64,000 bases of DNA from Tricholoma matsutake (Eukaryota; Basidiomycota; Agaricomycetes; Agaricales; Tricholomataceae), in the NCBI GenBank assembly GCA_026075535.2, contig AP026547.1:496001-560000 (forward strand), in the 5' to 3' direction. This document shows positions 23,436 through 35,428 of this stretch, piece after piece. Within the stretch, counting starts at the first letter, position 1; the number at the start of each line of letters is the position of its first letter. Made by a program: the position numbers and the translations under genes. Under the pieces are notes generated by a model, which ran no database searches, was not told the origin of the DNA, and worked only from the letters and a program-made list of their open reading frames with translations.

Positions 23436-24204
23436 TGTCGGAATCCGATTGGACCCTGCCGGTGTTGATAGCAGAAGGTTGTCGGGTTGTTGCAGATTCT
23501 GTGGGAGGGGAAACAGAAAGGACTTGGCTTCAGCTTGTAAGAAGCTGTGTCCTTCACCTCGTCTGGTGTCCTAATTATAAGACAAAGGTTTGGAGGTAGA
23601 AGCGGGGAAGTGTGGGTAAATGCGGGGAGGAGTACAGAGGGACTTGGGTTAAGTTCAGATGAGATTAGAACTTCAGAGGAAGACTAGAGGTCGAGTTGAA
23701 GGGAGTTCAGACTCTTAGTGGACTGAGGTAGGAGTAGAAGGAGATTTAGATTGGCAGGTTTAAAGTCGAGTCTATGTCAATATATGAACTGAGGAATACA
23801 AGGCAAAACTAACTAAGCTTAAATACTGTAGTCCAGAATAAAGGCAGAACAGGAACAAAGACTGCGGCAGTGTCTTGACTGCATAGATAAATTACCTAGC
23901 GGGAGCCGCACAGGAATCCATAGTCAAATTTGCAATAGAGACAGCAGCCGTGGGTGCTGTACAAGGCGGCCTGGTGCACAGCAGTGTGGGCAGTGCAAGG
24001 CGGCTGGGAACGAAAGCAGGAGGAGTAGACAAATATTGGGTTTGACAAGCAGAAAAGGGTTGGACAGATGCGGGTTCCGATCAGGCGAGGAATGGTTCTT
24101 GACACCCTTGCACAGATGCGAGGGGGTCAATTTGATAATCTATTCATGATATATATAAAATTAGATTTCAGTAATAAATAGATATAATGCATGTAAGTTT
24201 AAAT
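23436..24204. other. Sequence of unknown origin beyond the gypsy C break
   Basis: It starts TGTCGGAATCCGATTGG and near 24103 has TTCTTGACA, which could be the ends of an unrelated solo LTR, but no matching flanking duplication was found. There is no coding region. Confidence 0.3.
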
Positions 24205-24345
24205 GACTACTTGGCTTAAGTGGTAGAGTGTGCACGTTTGGTCGTCATGTGATTGCTAGTCCAGAAGTCTGTTGGTTCAATTCTTGCTGTGCACACATCA
24301 TTTTGTGAGACTTATAAGAATTTCTCTAAGTCTGGAACTCAGACT
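24205..24345 (+). repeat. tRNA-derived SINE, copy 1
   Basis: A box-A-like TGGCTTAAGTGG (24212-24223) and a box-B-like GGTTCAATTC (24274-24283) have the spacing of an internal RNA polymerase III promoter. The sequence between them, including GTTTGGT-GTCATGTGAT, is shared with the copy at 48630-49130, so it is a dispersed repeat rather than a tRNA gene. The 3' boundary is approximate. Confidence 0.55.
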
Positions 24346-24397
24346 TTACTTGAACAGTACTTTAAAGGTGTAAATAAATGCATAATTGATGTTGTCC

Positions 24398-24483
24398 GAG
24401 AAGAGTCCAAGCAAAGTCCGAGGACAGTCCAAGTGTCCAAGTGTGTCCAAGTGGAGTCTGCTTGGACTGGGGGGGGATTGTAA
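24398..24483. mobile_element. Right terminus of a TCCGAG-type DNA element
   Basis: TTGTCCGAGAAGAGTCCAAG to TGGACTGGGGGGGGATTGTAAAG is the reverse complement of the terminus at 849-931 with few changes. The matching left end of this copy was not found nearby. Confidence 0.6.
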
Positions 24484-25400
24484 AGTACTGCATTCAATGC
24501 TTGACAGTGATGATGAGCTTGCCTCTGAATGGATTCAAATGGTCTCCTACAGCCTGTGGAGAGACACGAAAGGTCATGCACAGGACTGCTAGAGTGAATT
24601 GGTAGGCACTCTGCATCCTCAGCCCAGTTGAGTAGTGGGGATACACATGGCGGCAGGGGCCTACACAATGGTAGCGGCAAGAGTAGGGGCTGCAGTTCCA
24701 AGACAGATTCTGCTGGGGAAAGCGGTGGGTCAGGTGAATCGTCATGCAAGAGAGCTGAATGTGAGCCGTGTAGTTTGAGTTCAACATTCATAGCTGGCAT
24801 TTGTTATGAGTGCAACAGTGGAATGGGGGGGTGTTCTGAGGGCAATGGGGGCTCAGTGAGGTTTGTTCTCCATTTGGGTAGCTGTTTCATTGGTACTGAG
24901 GGTGGTTTGGGCAGTCGAGTCGATGCTGGGTACTGTCATTGCATTTTCCAGTGAGCAGAAGCATTTGTCATTGGGTAGCTCTGTTTGGAGGGCAGCACAC
25001 CAATGTTTGGGGTCACCATTGGTCTGCACAGCTGTTTCGTCGGTCATGGGTGCTACCTGGGTGTTAGTGTCAATCCAAGTGGTCATTTTGGGGTTGGTTT
25101 GGACTTTGGCATCATCAAGGAGGACAGCTCCTCACAATAGTTCACATGTATGGGCCTCCTTTGGGATGCACAGGCCCAGGCCATGGCCCTTGGTTTCTGT
25201 TGTTTGTTGTACTCCCCTGCTTGTAGTCCTTTCCTTATCCCTTCAGATTGGCCCCCCCTCATACTTCTAGACTTCGACTTCCTCATTCCTGACCCTGGCC
25301 TCCTTATACCCTGCTTCTCATCCCTCTCTGTAACTCTCTGTCTTTGCATGCTCCGAACAATCCTTGCCATCCTCAAGCCCATCTTCATACCCAATCTTCC
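24484..25400 (-). other. Possible hypothetical gene fragment
   Basis: Three minus-strand open stretches follow each other: 25394-25083 (basic, MKMGLRMARIVRSMQRQRV), 25086-24853 (DTNTQVAPMTDETAVQTNGD) and 24800-24484. They have a low-complexity, disordered look. I do not recognise a family, and splice sites to join them are not convincing. Confidence 0.2.
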
Positions 25401-25464
25401 TTCCTTCTTCCCATCCTTCAGATTGAGCTTCCTCCAGGAGTACTCATACTTCTTTGTGCATGTA

Positions 25465-25866
25465 TGTTAGGGCGACACCCACTATCTGCTAGCTAAGACT
25501 GTCTGGGTTCTCTCTACAAGAAGGGGGTGGGATCCACGCTCGTGATGGGGGAACTGATGGTTTTGATGTGAGGGGTTATTAATAGGTGAGTTTGTTGAGA
25601 TAGGCCTTTCACACCAAAAATGTAGGTGGAATACCTAAGAGAACACAACTGGGGTCCCCTAGGCATATATTTAGGGTTTATATACTATGTTACATATATT
25701 GTACATTGTTGTTACCGACGCATTCGCACATGCGCATACATATTGATGCATGCGAAATAAAATTCTCATGCTATCAAAGTGTAGCGTAATTTGGCGTCAT
25801 GTAGCGTAATTTGACATAATAAAATAAAAATGAAATTTTATTAGGTAATGGGGTGGTTTCCTAACA
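25465..25866 (-). repeat. 3' LTR of gypsy B
   Basis: A 402-bp repeat. The adjoining TAAAAGGGGGGTAA (minus strand, from 25880 down to 25867) is the polypurine tract and sets the orientation. Confidence 0.93.
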
Positions 25867-25877
25867 TTACCCCCCTT

Positions 25878-26789
25878 TTATGCCTCGACTTCCAGGCGAG
25901 AAAATATTATGTTTGTCCCCTCTGTGAAATTTTGGTAAGGCCGGAATTTCATCCCCTCATACACCATTCTCCCAATGCGATGCAGAGCATTCGGATTATG
26001 TTTAAAGAATTGGGCGATCACGTTAAGCACTCGCTTACAATTCTCTTTGGGTTCCCACGAATTATTTTCATCGGTGTAGTTTTTCCACTTTATTAAAAAC
26101 TCCAATTTGTTCCATCGAAGATGTGAGTCTAGAATTTCTTCAACTATGTATTCTGGAGCACCTTCTACTATTATCGGAGGTTGCAGAGTAGTTTGTTGGC
26201 CAGGAATAGTGGGCAGGCGGTAAGGGCGTAGGCGGGATACGTTAATCTTGGGATCAATCTTGAATGATCGGGGTAATTTTAGCACTACCGCATTAGGCAA
26301 GATCACTTTAGAGATCGCATATGGGCCAACTTGTTTCTCCATAAGTTTCCTCAAAGGTCATGGAATATTCAGGTCCTTGGTACTTAGCCATACCAAGTCA
26401 CCAACTTTGTACTCTGGAGCATGTGCTTGAGTACAATCCGCATGTCGCATCATGTCATCACGTTCTTTCTTCAATGCCACCTCTGCTTCTTCTTGTAACT
26501 TTTGCATCTTAGATACAAAATCTTCTACTGACTGTACTTTGACTTCCCTTCTGGGTTCTACTCCCATGCGAGGATGATATCCATAATTCGCGAAAAAGGG
26601 TGACATACGAGTAGCCGAATGGAATTTGTTATTGTGGGAAAATTCGGCAATTGCCAGCCATTCGGGCCAGTTGGTTTGTTGGTAGTTGACAAACATACAT
26701 AGGTACTGCTCCAACTCCTGGTTCATTCTCTCTGTCTGCCCATCAGTCTGCGGGTGATATGCTGTAGATAATTTAGTTTGAATTCCCAA
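25878..26789 (-). pseudogene. pol: gypsy B integrase end and chromodomain
   Basis: It reads [20 protein letters not shown] (the catalytic Glu), then a basic linker and EYKVGDLVWLSTKDLNIP. After a TGA (before PLRKLMEKQVGPY) come FKIDPKINVSRLRPY and a chromodomain (PEYIVEEILDSHLRWNKLEF, then LIKWKNYTDENNSWEP). The TGA takes the place of an arginine in the usual NIPRP motif. The gene ends at 25878 next to the polypurine tract. Confidence 0.9.
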
Positions 26790-26804
26790 TATGTTGTTTA
26801 GTTC

Positions 26805-27746
26805 TCACATAAACGCAGAAGCAAATTGTGGTCTGCGATCGGAGATAACGGTATTGGGTAACCCATGTAACTGCCATACCTGATTTAGATAGAGGCACAC
26901 CAAGCCCAATGATGAGGTTTCTGTAGTAGTAGGAATAATATGGACCTCCTTTGTGAAGCAATCACATACTATGAATATTGCATCGTACCCTTGAGCCTCA
27001 GGTAATCCAGTAATAAAATCCACAGATATATCTCGCCACGGTGCTTTAGGTATAGGGTTCGGCATTAATTTTCCTGCAGGTTTTTCTGGAAATTTCTTCC
27101 CCCTCATGCATGTATCACATCCATCCACATACCCCAACACATACTTTGAAATTCCGGGCCACCAATAATTTCTCATTACTGATTCTAACGTCTTCCATCT
27201 TCCTGGGTGTCTGGCAATCAGCGTATTGTGATGTAACTGGATGATCTCCCTTCGCAAATCCTGATCCTTCGGTACATACACTTTTCCTCGAAACAACACC
27301 AACCCTTGTTCCTCAGCCCATTCATCTCCTTTGATATTACCTTTCTTCTCTCCCTTCAGAGCTTTCATGGCTTCCACTACTTCATCGTCCATTTCCAAAC
27401 ATTGTCTAATTTTAGACAACATTTCCATTTCCAAGCTATCTATTAATAGATGCCCTTGACGCATAGTGCAAATATGAAAGTATTTGGGTTTGAGTAGGGT
27501 AACATTCTTATTGTCCTCCTCCACCCCCCTTTTATGATCAATACGTCTGGATAATGCATCTGCTTTCCTCATTAAGCTTCCCACTTTGTGGACTAAGTGA
27601 AAATTGAAATGCGATAGGAATAGTGCCCAACACGCTTGCCTGCGATTAAGCTTTTTAGTGGACATGAAGTATTGCAGATTTTGATGATCCATCCAGATCT
27701 CAATCTCATGCGTACATCCCTCCAAATAATGCCTCCATGCCTCCAA
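26805..27746 (-). pseudogene. pol: gypsy B RNase H end and integrase core
   Basis: It opens with EAWRHYLEGCTHEIEIWMDH and KLNRRQACWALFLSHFNF, the RNase H end. The integrase zinc part has HHNTLIARHPGRWKT and CDTCMRGKKFP. The core has SVDFITGLPEAQGYDAIF and VISDRRPQFASAFM. A TGA then separates the last part (ELNNILGIQT), again at an expected arginine. A TGA also precedes the start of this frame (GII-stop-ALEAW, about 27750). Confidence 0.9.
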
Positions 27747-27905
27747 TGCTCATATTATCCCCAACATTTCTTTGTCATGCACATCATAATTCCTTTCCAC
27801 ATCATTCAACCCTTTTGACAGGTATGCAGAAGGATGCCATTTGTCATTGTCGCACAGCATTGATAATACCGCTCCAGTAGCAAAATCAGATGCATCGGAT
27901 TCCAC

Positions 27906-28943
27906 TCACAAAGGGCATGTGAAATCTACTGGGGCTAATATTGGTCCCTCCACAAACTTCCTCTTCAACTCCTCAAACACTGTCTGCTGCTGCTCTCCCC
28001 ACCTCCACACTACTCCCTTTTGCATAAGGTTATGTAAGGGTGTGGCAATTTTAGAAAAATTGTGCACAAAGCGACAATAATAATTTGTGAGTCCCAAGAA
28101 GGCTTGAACCTCCTTGACATGGGTGGGCGCAGGCCAATCTGTGATTGCCTGTACCTTGATCAGATCCATTTTGATCCTGTCAGGGCTGATCAATAATCCT
28201 AGGAACTCAATCTCGCTTGCCCCAAACACACACTTCTCTGGTTTCAAAAATAGATCATTCTCTGCCAACCTCCATAACACCTCCTGTACTATCGCCTCAT
28301 GATTTTCTTCATCCTCCATGAATATCAGAATGTCGTCAATAAATATTATTACCACGCCTTTGTCTATTATGTCCTTGAAAATGTTGTTCATCATATTTTG
28401 AAAGGTTGGGGGACTATTAGTCATCCCAAAAAACATGACAAGCAGCTCGAAGGATCCTCGATGCGTGGCAAATGCAGCCTTCCACTCATCTCCTTTCTTT
28501 ATTTGTACATTGTTGTATCCCCATCGTAAATCCAATTTTGTAAAGACCTTGGCTTTTCCCACCTTGTCAATTATTTCTGAAATCAATGGCAGGGGGTATG
28601 CATTCTTTACTGTCCACTCATTCAGATACCTATAATCTGTACACATCCTCTTCCTTTGGTCTTTCTTTGGCACGAAGAATATTGGTGACGTCTGCGGTGA
28701 TTTCAAAGGTCGTATGTATCCTTTACGCAATTGGTCCTTCAGGAATGCATCCACTTCTTCTTGTTCCATCAGAGATAATGGATATACCTTTGACTTCTTC
28801 AGCACAAACCCTGGCTTCATCTCAATTGCATGATCCCATGGCTTCCACACCGGCATTCGCTCAGACTCCTTCTTCTGGAACACTGACAGATGTTCATGAT
28901 ACACTTTTGGCACCCATTCCTCCACTGGCTTCTCCACCTTCAC
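27906..28943 (-). pseudogene. pol: gypsy B reverse transcriptase
   Basis: An open stretch of 345 codons has EWVPKVYHEHLSVFQKKESE, KGYIRPLKSPQTSPIFFVPK, YRYLNEWTVKNAYPLPLI, FTKLDLRWGYNN and the active site IIFIDDILIF, followed by FLGLTNYYCRFVHNFS. The catalytic aspartates are intact. The frame ends at a TGA where RNase H VESDASDFATG should be preceded by arginine. It is in phase with the protease frame upstream, separated by one TAA. Confidence 0.92.
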
Positions 28944-29000
28944 GATATTCTTGTCCCATAACTGTCCTCCACAAATTGTTCTAAAGGTTTGCTTCTGCTC

Positions 29001-29714
29001 TTATTTCTCAATCATGATTGGACCTTCCTCATTTGGCATTTCCTCATCCTCTACTTCCTCCATCATAACAGAATACTTTCTCGGATGTTCTTTCTCTTTC
29101 TTTTTCCTTTTTTCCTTCTTCATCTTCCTCCCATACACATTACATTCCTTAGGACAACAAGTCATTTGTACTTTCCCAGTTTTCCAATCAATTTCAGGAT
29201 TATGCTTCCATAACAACGGACATCCTATTATTAGATTGGTTTTCCCAAGATCGCACACTTTGAATATGGCTTGCTCCTGATGCTCCTGATACTTTAGGAT
29301 CATAGTCACCTCCTCCTTGATAGTTCCTCCACGATTGACTGTTCTGTCAATATTGTACACCATTATAGGTTGCGCCAGCTTGCGTGTGTTAATACTGTTT
29401 CCGGTAATTAAGGATTGATTAATAAATAATCCTGTAGCACCACTATCAAGCAATGCTTCCACATCAATAGCTGCATGCATGTCCACTGTCTTCAGTCCCA
29501 CAGTCAAGGTGATTTCAGGTTCTATTCGCGCAGAGTGAATAAAGAATTTAGGGGTTTTCGGAAATGACACGTGAAAATTGTCACATGATTGACAACAGTT
29601 GTACTCCTTTTCATCACGTGATTCAGAACAGTTATACTCCTCCTTGATTTCCTTTTCTGATTTGCTCTGGGTTTCCTCAGATACTAATACATTGTAACGA
29701 TTCTGGGTCACCAA
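29001..29714 (-). pseudogene. pol: gypsy B protease
   Basis: An aspartic protease with VEALLDSGATGLFINQSLI (catalytic DSG) and LIIGCPLLWKHNPEIDWKTG. An acidic and basic linker with runs of Lys and Glu follows. It shares the frame with gag upstream, separated by a TGA at 29727-29729, and ends at a TAA (29001-29003). Confidence 0.88.
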
Positions 29715-29726
29715 TGGGGAAAACCT

Positions 29727-30130
29727 TCACTGGGACTCTTCCACAAAATTCTTCTGCTTGCCTTCCTCTGGCTTCACTTCCTCGATTGTAGCTTCCCTTA
29801 TCTTTCTTTTCTGCCTACAATTCCTAGAAATGTGTCCTAACTGCCCACAGTTAAAATATTTAAGTGGGGCTCGTCTCCCTGCTTGATCAACCTCCATTGC
29901 CTCTGCTGGCGCTGCTGACTCCATAACTATAGGTGTCACTGCCATGGCCAGTGGCTGTGCCCTTGGAGCTTGCGCCTGAGGCACCTTTCCTTTCTCGGAC
30001 TTTCCTCCTGATGACTTTCCAAATTTACTACTTCCATACATCAACTTTGACTCCACTTGTTCCTGCCGATATTGCCGGTCAAGGCACATTGCCCAATTAT
30101 ACCACTCGTCCAACTTCTCTGGCATAGAAG
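29727..30130 (-). pseudogene. gag: gypsy B Gag, C-terminal half
   Basis: It reads MPEKLDEWYNWAMCLDRQYR and ends with a zinc knuckle, YFNCGQLGHISRNC, in which the first Cys of the usual CYNC is Tyr. That is a single G-to-A change. The upstream half lies beyond the copia insertion at 35429-36127. The AGAAG copy at 30126-30130 is the target duplication. Confidence 0.87.
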
Positions 30131-30450
30131 TGCTAAAGTCTGAGGTTGCCTTTAGTGCAGTTTAACCTAGCAACTGTGAAGGGAGACTCAGATAGACTGA
30201 ACAGCTGGAGTCCAGAGTGAGCAACTATATATTATATGAGACAATAAGGAGTACAGTACCTGGAGTCCAGAGTGAGCAACTGAAGAGTGCAAAACTCCGG
30301 ATTCTGCAGTCTACATACTGTGAAACAAACAGTGATAAACACAAGGTGGAAACTACTCTAAGTGCCCATGAGTGTAACTGCAAGTGATTAGACATGGAAT
30401 AGAAGTAGGATAGAAGTAAAATAGAGAGATGGTGAATCATACATTTAACA
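30131..30450 (-). repeat. 3' LTR of the copia element
   Basis: 320 bp, longer than its partner because CTGGAGTCCAGAGTGAGCAA is duplicated with an AT-rich spacer (about 30203-30285). CAAGGGGGGG on the minus strand (30460-30451) is the polypurine tract. Confidence 0.9.
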
Positions 30451-30487
30451 CCCCCCCTTGATAAAGCAACTCTCAAAATCACTGAAA

Positions 30488-31252
30488 TCACACCTTTAAA
30501 CCAAGAAGAGTCTGGAATTTTTCCACCATTACACGAGGTAGTGCCTTGGTAAGAATGTCAGCAAGTTGGTCAGTGGTGGGGATATAGACAGGGGAAATGG
30601 TGCCAGCTTCAACTTCATCGCGTAGCCAGTAGTACTTGAGATCAAGGTGCTTCATTCGTCCATGGTGCTCCAGGTTTTTGGAAACAGTGAGAGTGGACTT
30701 GTTATCAATGAAGAGAGTGGACGAATGATCAACAGGATATCCAAATTCCTGTAAAATGCTGCAAGTCCACTTGATTTCCTTTCCAGCCTCTACTGCAGCA
30801 ACAAACTCAGCCTCTGTGGTGGAAAGCGTCACAAAAGGACTCTGCCAGTCAACTGCACCTCCACCGACACAAGTCAAATAGCCACCAGTTGAGTGACCAT
30901 TATCCTTGTTACCACCATGGTCAGCATCAGTGTAAGTTGTGAATAACTCACTACCATCCTCATCAGGTCCATAGACTAGTTTGTAGTCCATAGTACCCTT
31001 GAGATAGCGAAGTAGATGCTTGACTGCAAGCCAATGACAAGGACCAGGGTTGTGGTTGAAACGACCAAGTACACCAACTGTATAAGCAATGTCCGGACGG
31101 GTGGTGGTGGCAAGGTACATCAAAGACCCAACAGCAACCAAATAAGGAACATTGTGCATTTCTGCAACATCTTCCTCTGTTTTGGGGCACATGTCAGAAG
31201 TCAATGAAAGGGAGGGATCCATGGGAGTCAAGACAGGTTTGCAATCTGACAT
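30488..31252 (-). pseudogene. pol: copia RT end and RNase H
   Basis: The frame runs MSDCKPVLTPMDPSLSLTSD, YLVAVGSLMYLATTTRPDIA, YTDADHGGNKDNGHSTGGYL and VTLSTTEAEFVAAVEAGKEI, then HLDLKYYWLRDEVEAGTI and DQLADILTKALPR. These are the standard copia RNase H blocks with the acidic residues kept. The frame is open to its stop at 30488. It is out of frame with the RT by a deletion near 31240-31255. Confidence 0.92.
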
Positions 31253-32154
31253 TGGGAGAGGGAGATGGTGTGATTTGTGAGGTCACAAGTAATGTGGATG
31301 CCAAGTAGGAATTGAGTAGGACCAAGATCACGAAGTTTGAAATGGGATTTGAGATCTTCAACTACCTTGTCAATGGCAGAAGTAGAAGTCCCAGCAAGAG
31401 TAATGTCATTGATAAAGATTGGAACAATTACCCTGACTTCACCTTGTGTGTAAATATAAACAGTATGGTCCGCTTCACAGCGTGTAAATCCCATAGCTGT
31501 CAATACCTCATGGAGGCGAGCATTCCAGTTGCAAGCAGACTGTTTCAACCCATAGAGAGGTTTATGCAGCAGACAAACTGTGTTTGGGTTACCTTGATGG
31601 AAACCCTCGGGTTGGCGCATGTAGATGACTTCCTCAAGTTCTTTCCCAAGTAAGAAAGCATGGGAGATGTCAAGAGAGCGAAGGTGGAGGTCTTTCCTTG
31701 CAGCCAATGCAAGAATTAGCCAAAGTGAAGCAGGATGATAAACTGGGGAGAATGTAGCGTCTTCTGCATATTCAAAACCAGGGCATTGGGTGAAACCCTT
31801 AGCCACAACCCGACCTTTGTAATGCTCAATGGAGCCATCAGCATTATGCTTGATGTTAAAAACCCATTTGCATCCAACTACCTTTGCACCAGGAGGTAAC
31901 TCCACATAATCCCAAGTCCCATTCTCAAAATGATTGTTCATCTCTGCATTTGCTGCCTCCTGCCATTTTTGCACATCTGAGCACTTCATAGCCTCCTTGA
32001 ATGACTGTGGGTCCATATAATGCAAGATCAATACTAGAATCCGAACCATCACCAACAACTTGACCAGACTCATCATCAGATGAAGGTTGATCGAATTGTG
32101 GAGCTGGGATTGGAGCAAGGGGCTCATTCCAAGCCCATGGTGGCAATCCAGCAT
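31228..32154 (-). pseudogene. pol: copia reverse transcriptase
   Basis: It has WQEAANAEMNNHFENGTWDY, GCKWVFNIKHNADGSIEHYK, VAKGFTQCPGFEYAEDATFS, LDISHAFLLGKELEEVIYMR and KPLYGLKQSACNWNARLHEV. The active site reads IFINDITLAG, so the first of the paired aspartates is Asn (a single G-to-A change). Near the end, TISLSQCQ runs straight into the MSDCKP motif in another frame, so about a dozen residues normally between them are missing. Confidence 0.92.
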
Positions 32155-32181
32155 TCTTGTGTAGATTAGCAGCTTGACGCT

Positions 32182-32853
32182 CTAAAAGCAGAGGAAGTGA
32201 TGGAGGAGGAGATGAAATTGGGGTCTGAGGTGGAGATACAGCAGGTGTCTGAGTAGGAGGAGTGGGAGTGTGAGGGGTAGTATTAGCAGGAGGAGAAGAA
32301 GCAGGAGGAGTAGGAGAGTAGGAACAGGATCATCATCAAGATCAGTTACACCAGAAGGAAGAATTGCCTGTACAGGTTCAGGATCAATGTCACTAAGATC
32401 AGGAACCATCAAAGGTGTAAGATACTCAGACATGATGAGAGGGGAAGAGGGATCAACAGGTGGCTCATTCCAAGTGTGTTTGAGACCAGGAAAATAGCAC
32501 TCATCAAATTCAGCGCGTTCACAGATCACAGTATGCTTGGTCACAGGATTGTAGAATTTCCAGGCTTTGTAACCCTCAGGGTAGCCAATGAAAACACACT
32601 TCTCCATGTGAGAGCCAATCCCAGTACACTTATCCTTCTGGATGTGAACATATGCACAACCCCAAACTCAGAGATTTGAGACATCTGGTTTACACTTATG
32701 CCAGAGTTCAAAGGGGGTTTTCTCCGAGAGGGAATGAGTGGGACACTTGTTCTGGACTGTGATGTATGCATCGACAGCCTCACCCAAGAAAGAAGGAGGT
32801 AAACCAGCTTCATAAAGCATGGCAGTAGCGTGTTCCTCAATACTGCGGTTCAC
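32182..32853 (-). pseudogene. pol: copia integrase, C-terminal half
   Basis: It reads MNRSIEEHATAMLYEAGLPP, SFLGEAVDAYITVQNKCPTH and FELWHKCKPDVSNL. A TGA follows, then VWGCAYVHIQKDKCTG, MEKCVFIGYPEGYKAWKFYN and a Ser/Pro-rich tail. The TGA stands where the copia motif L-R-V-x-GC has arginine. Confidence 0.88.
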
Positions 32854-32880
32854 TCGTTCAGCGACGCCATTCTGTTGAGG

Positions 32881-34680
32881 TCAATTGCAAACAGTATGCA
32901 AATGTTCAATCCCACACTGATCCATGAATGCAAGGAATTCATTAGACATGTACTCGCCTCCCTTGTCATCAATCATAGCCTTGATTTTGCAATTCCAGTG
33001 ATTCTCAGCTTTCGCTTTGAATAACTTGAATGCATTAAATGCCTGATCTTTGGTACGAAGGAAGTATTTGGAGCGGAAACAAGTATTGTCATCAATGAAA
33101 ATGATCCAGTAATGATACCCAGAGTGAGTACATGTTTTGAAGGGACCATGCAAATCGGAGTGGATGAGATCAAGGGGATTGGCAGCACGACTAGAGGAAG
33201 TGGGGAATGGATGTGCGTTCATCTTGCCAGCTAAACAAGGTTCGCATATAGGGTCTGGTTTGGCACGCATATTAATATGCATACCAGTCACCAGCTCATC
33301 CTTCACAATCTTATTGACAACATCGTAGCCATGATGAGCAAAACGACGATGCCAGAGATTGCGGTCTGCAGGAAGAGTGGATATGGAGTGGTGAGCATGC
33401 TCGGTGAACACCTCAGTAGTCCCAGCAAGGAATGCGGAATTGTTCTCATCAATGGGAGCCATGAAAAGGCGTTCACCATCAAGTAAGAATATCATTGCAA
33501 GTTCATTGGCAGAGATATAAATGTCAATACCACGTTGACGGGGTAAATACAAGACTGAGAGGAGATTGTTTTGGAGATTGGGGACATGCAAAACATGAGT
33601 AACCTCAACAGCCCTCAATTCTTTTCCTGCAATAACCGGTTTAAACACCACACTTCCTACACCTTCAGAATAGACAATAGTATTGTCCACAAGACGAATT
33701 GGGACATGAAAAGGGGTATAATCGCAAAGCCAGTTGTGATGAGGCGTCATATGAGACGTGGCGCCTGTGTCTGCATTCCAAAGGTAAGTTGTGGTTGAAG
33801 TAGGAGTGGGTTGAGAGGAACGATAACTTGCATTCCCAGCAAACTCAGTGACTGAAGTGGCAGTAGCAACAGCTGCGCTCTCAGGAGAGGAGGGTGATGT
33901 AGAGGATGTGGTTGTAGAGGTGTTAGCAACGCAAGACCACTTGGGTTTATGTGCCTCCGTCTTTGCAGCAAGGAATTTCCTGCACTGAGGTAGGGTAAGA
34001 CCTTTAAATCCACAAAAGTCGCAGAGTAAACCAATAACTGAAGAGGTGGCTAGAGCAGTACTAGATGTGGAGTCACTGGAGAACCCAGAACGACATTCAT
34101 GGTTTAATTGCTCATTCCTGAACGCTTCATGAATAGTAGAGCGATCAAGATTGTCGATGAGCATGAGGGAAGAGATGAATGAGGAATATTCATCGGGAAG
34201 GGCACAGATGAGAGCCATGGAGTGGAGTTCATTGTCAAGGTCATCGAGGGTGAAGCCAGAGGGACGGAGATCCTTGATAGCATGGACCTTCTCAGAAACA
34301 CAAGCTATGAGACCTTCCAGGCCCTCACTCTCTTGTTTCCTAACAGAGAATAAGTCATCATAGGTATTGAAGCACGTACCAGGCTTCTTTGATTGATTCC
34401 CTCTCTCCAACAGCTCCCACATCTTCTTTGGATCGTCAAAAACCCCACCCAGGTGATGCTTCTGGTCATCCTCAATATGCAAATAAATGTCCCCAGCCCC
34501 CTTATCCACTAGTTGAAACCACAAACGATGTGCCTCTGCATCCCCAGGGCTAGGCTCCTGTATATCACCAGTCACAACCCTCCACCACCCCTGTTTATGT
34601 CCCCAGGCAGCCATCTGATCCTTCCAGGAGGCATAATTGCGATTGTTGAGCTTTGAGAAATTAGGTGATGAGTTGGACAT
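32881..34680 (-). pseudogene. gag-pol: copia Gag, protease and integrase core
   Basis: A 599-codon frame starts MSNSSPNFSKLNNRNYASWK. Gag occupies about residues 1-215. A zinc-knuckle-like CDFCGFKGLTLPQC follows, with Leu in place of the metal-binding His. Protease NADTGATSHMTPHHNWL (DTGA active site) is near residue 300. The pre-integrase segment has LWHRRFAHHGYD and CEPCLAGK. The integrase core has LIHSDLHGPFKTCTHSGYHY and IDDKGGEYMSNEF. The frame ends at a TGA just before PQQNGVAER, which carries the third catalytic residue. Confidence 0.92.
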
Positions 34681-35163
34681 GTTTGCGGAACGATGCGCTG
34701 AGAACCAAGCATGGGCGCGATTGGGGTAAGCGTAGGCGCGTTCAAGGGAAGGGAAGGTGCCGAATCTGCCTGTCGAATCCGTTCGACGATAGCATTTGAA
34801 TTGGGCGTGCGCGAGACGATTTGAGCAAAGGGTGTAATTTGAGCGTTTGGTGTTTCAGATTCGTGATGAGCGCTGAGCGGGAACTGTGGGCGCGTTCGAC
34901 TATCGGTGTTAACGGGAGGTGGGGGGTATGTCCCCAAGTGTCCTAGAAAAAGGACTAAGTGATCCGACAAGTGGGCAACGAGGAATGTCGAATTTGGTGG
35001 GAAAAGTGTGATAACTCCAACAAGGGCTTGTTGACCAACAACCAAGGCACACAGAATGGAAATTGTAGGTGCTGGGGGGTTATTGAGGTCAGGGAATTCA
35101 CTAAGAGTGGTTTCAGAGTGATTGGAGTTGATTTGAAGTCGCTAGGGCACAGGGCCCATAACC

Positions 35164-35428
35164 TGCTAAAGTCTGAGGTTGCCTTTAGTGCAGTTTAACC
35201 TAGCAATTGTGAAGGGAGACTCAGATAGACTGAACAGCTGGAGTCCAGAGTGAGCAACTGAAGAGTGCAAAACTCCAGACTCTGCAGTCTACATACTGTG
35301 AAACAAACAGTGATAAACACAAGGTGGAAACTACTCTAAGTGCCCATGAGTGTAACCGCAAGTGATAGGACATGGAATAGAAGTAGGATAGAAGTAAAAT
35401 AGAGAGATGGTGAATCATACATTTAACA
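35164..35428 (-). repeat. 5' LTR of the copia element
   Basis: A 265-bp repeat without the internal duplication of its partner. The next bases on the minus strand, GGTTATGGGCCCTGTGC, occupy the primer-binding site position. No self-complementarity to the LTR was found. Confidence 0.9.

Larger units (their letters stand above)
30131..35428 (-). mobile_element. Ty1/copia element nested in gypsy B gag
   Basis: LTRs 30131-30450 and 35164-35428 (TGCTAAAGTCTGAGG...ACATTTAACA) are flanked by a perfect TSD AGAAG (30126-30130 and 35429-35433). The minus strand reads Gag, protease, integrase, RT and RNase H in copia order. The LTRs differ at about six positions outside a 55-bp duplication, close to the level between the gypsy B LTRs. 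Stops and a deletion disable it. Confidence 0.95.

Noticed and set aside
23436..24103. A further solo LTR (TGTCGG...TTGACA)
   Set aside because: The ends look suitable, but the flanks do not match and no second copy exists in the window.
24205..24345. A functional tRNA gene
   Set aside because: Box A and box B are present but no clean cloverleaf or acceptor stem could be drawn, and the same sequence recurs at 48626-49150. A tRNA-derived SINE fits better.
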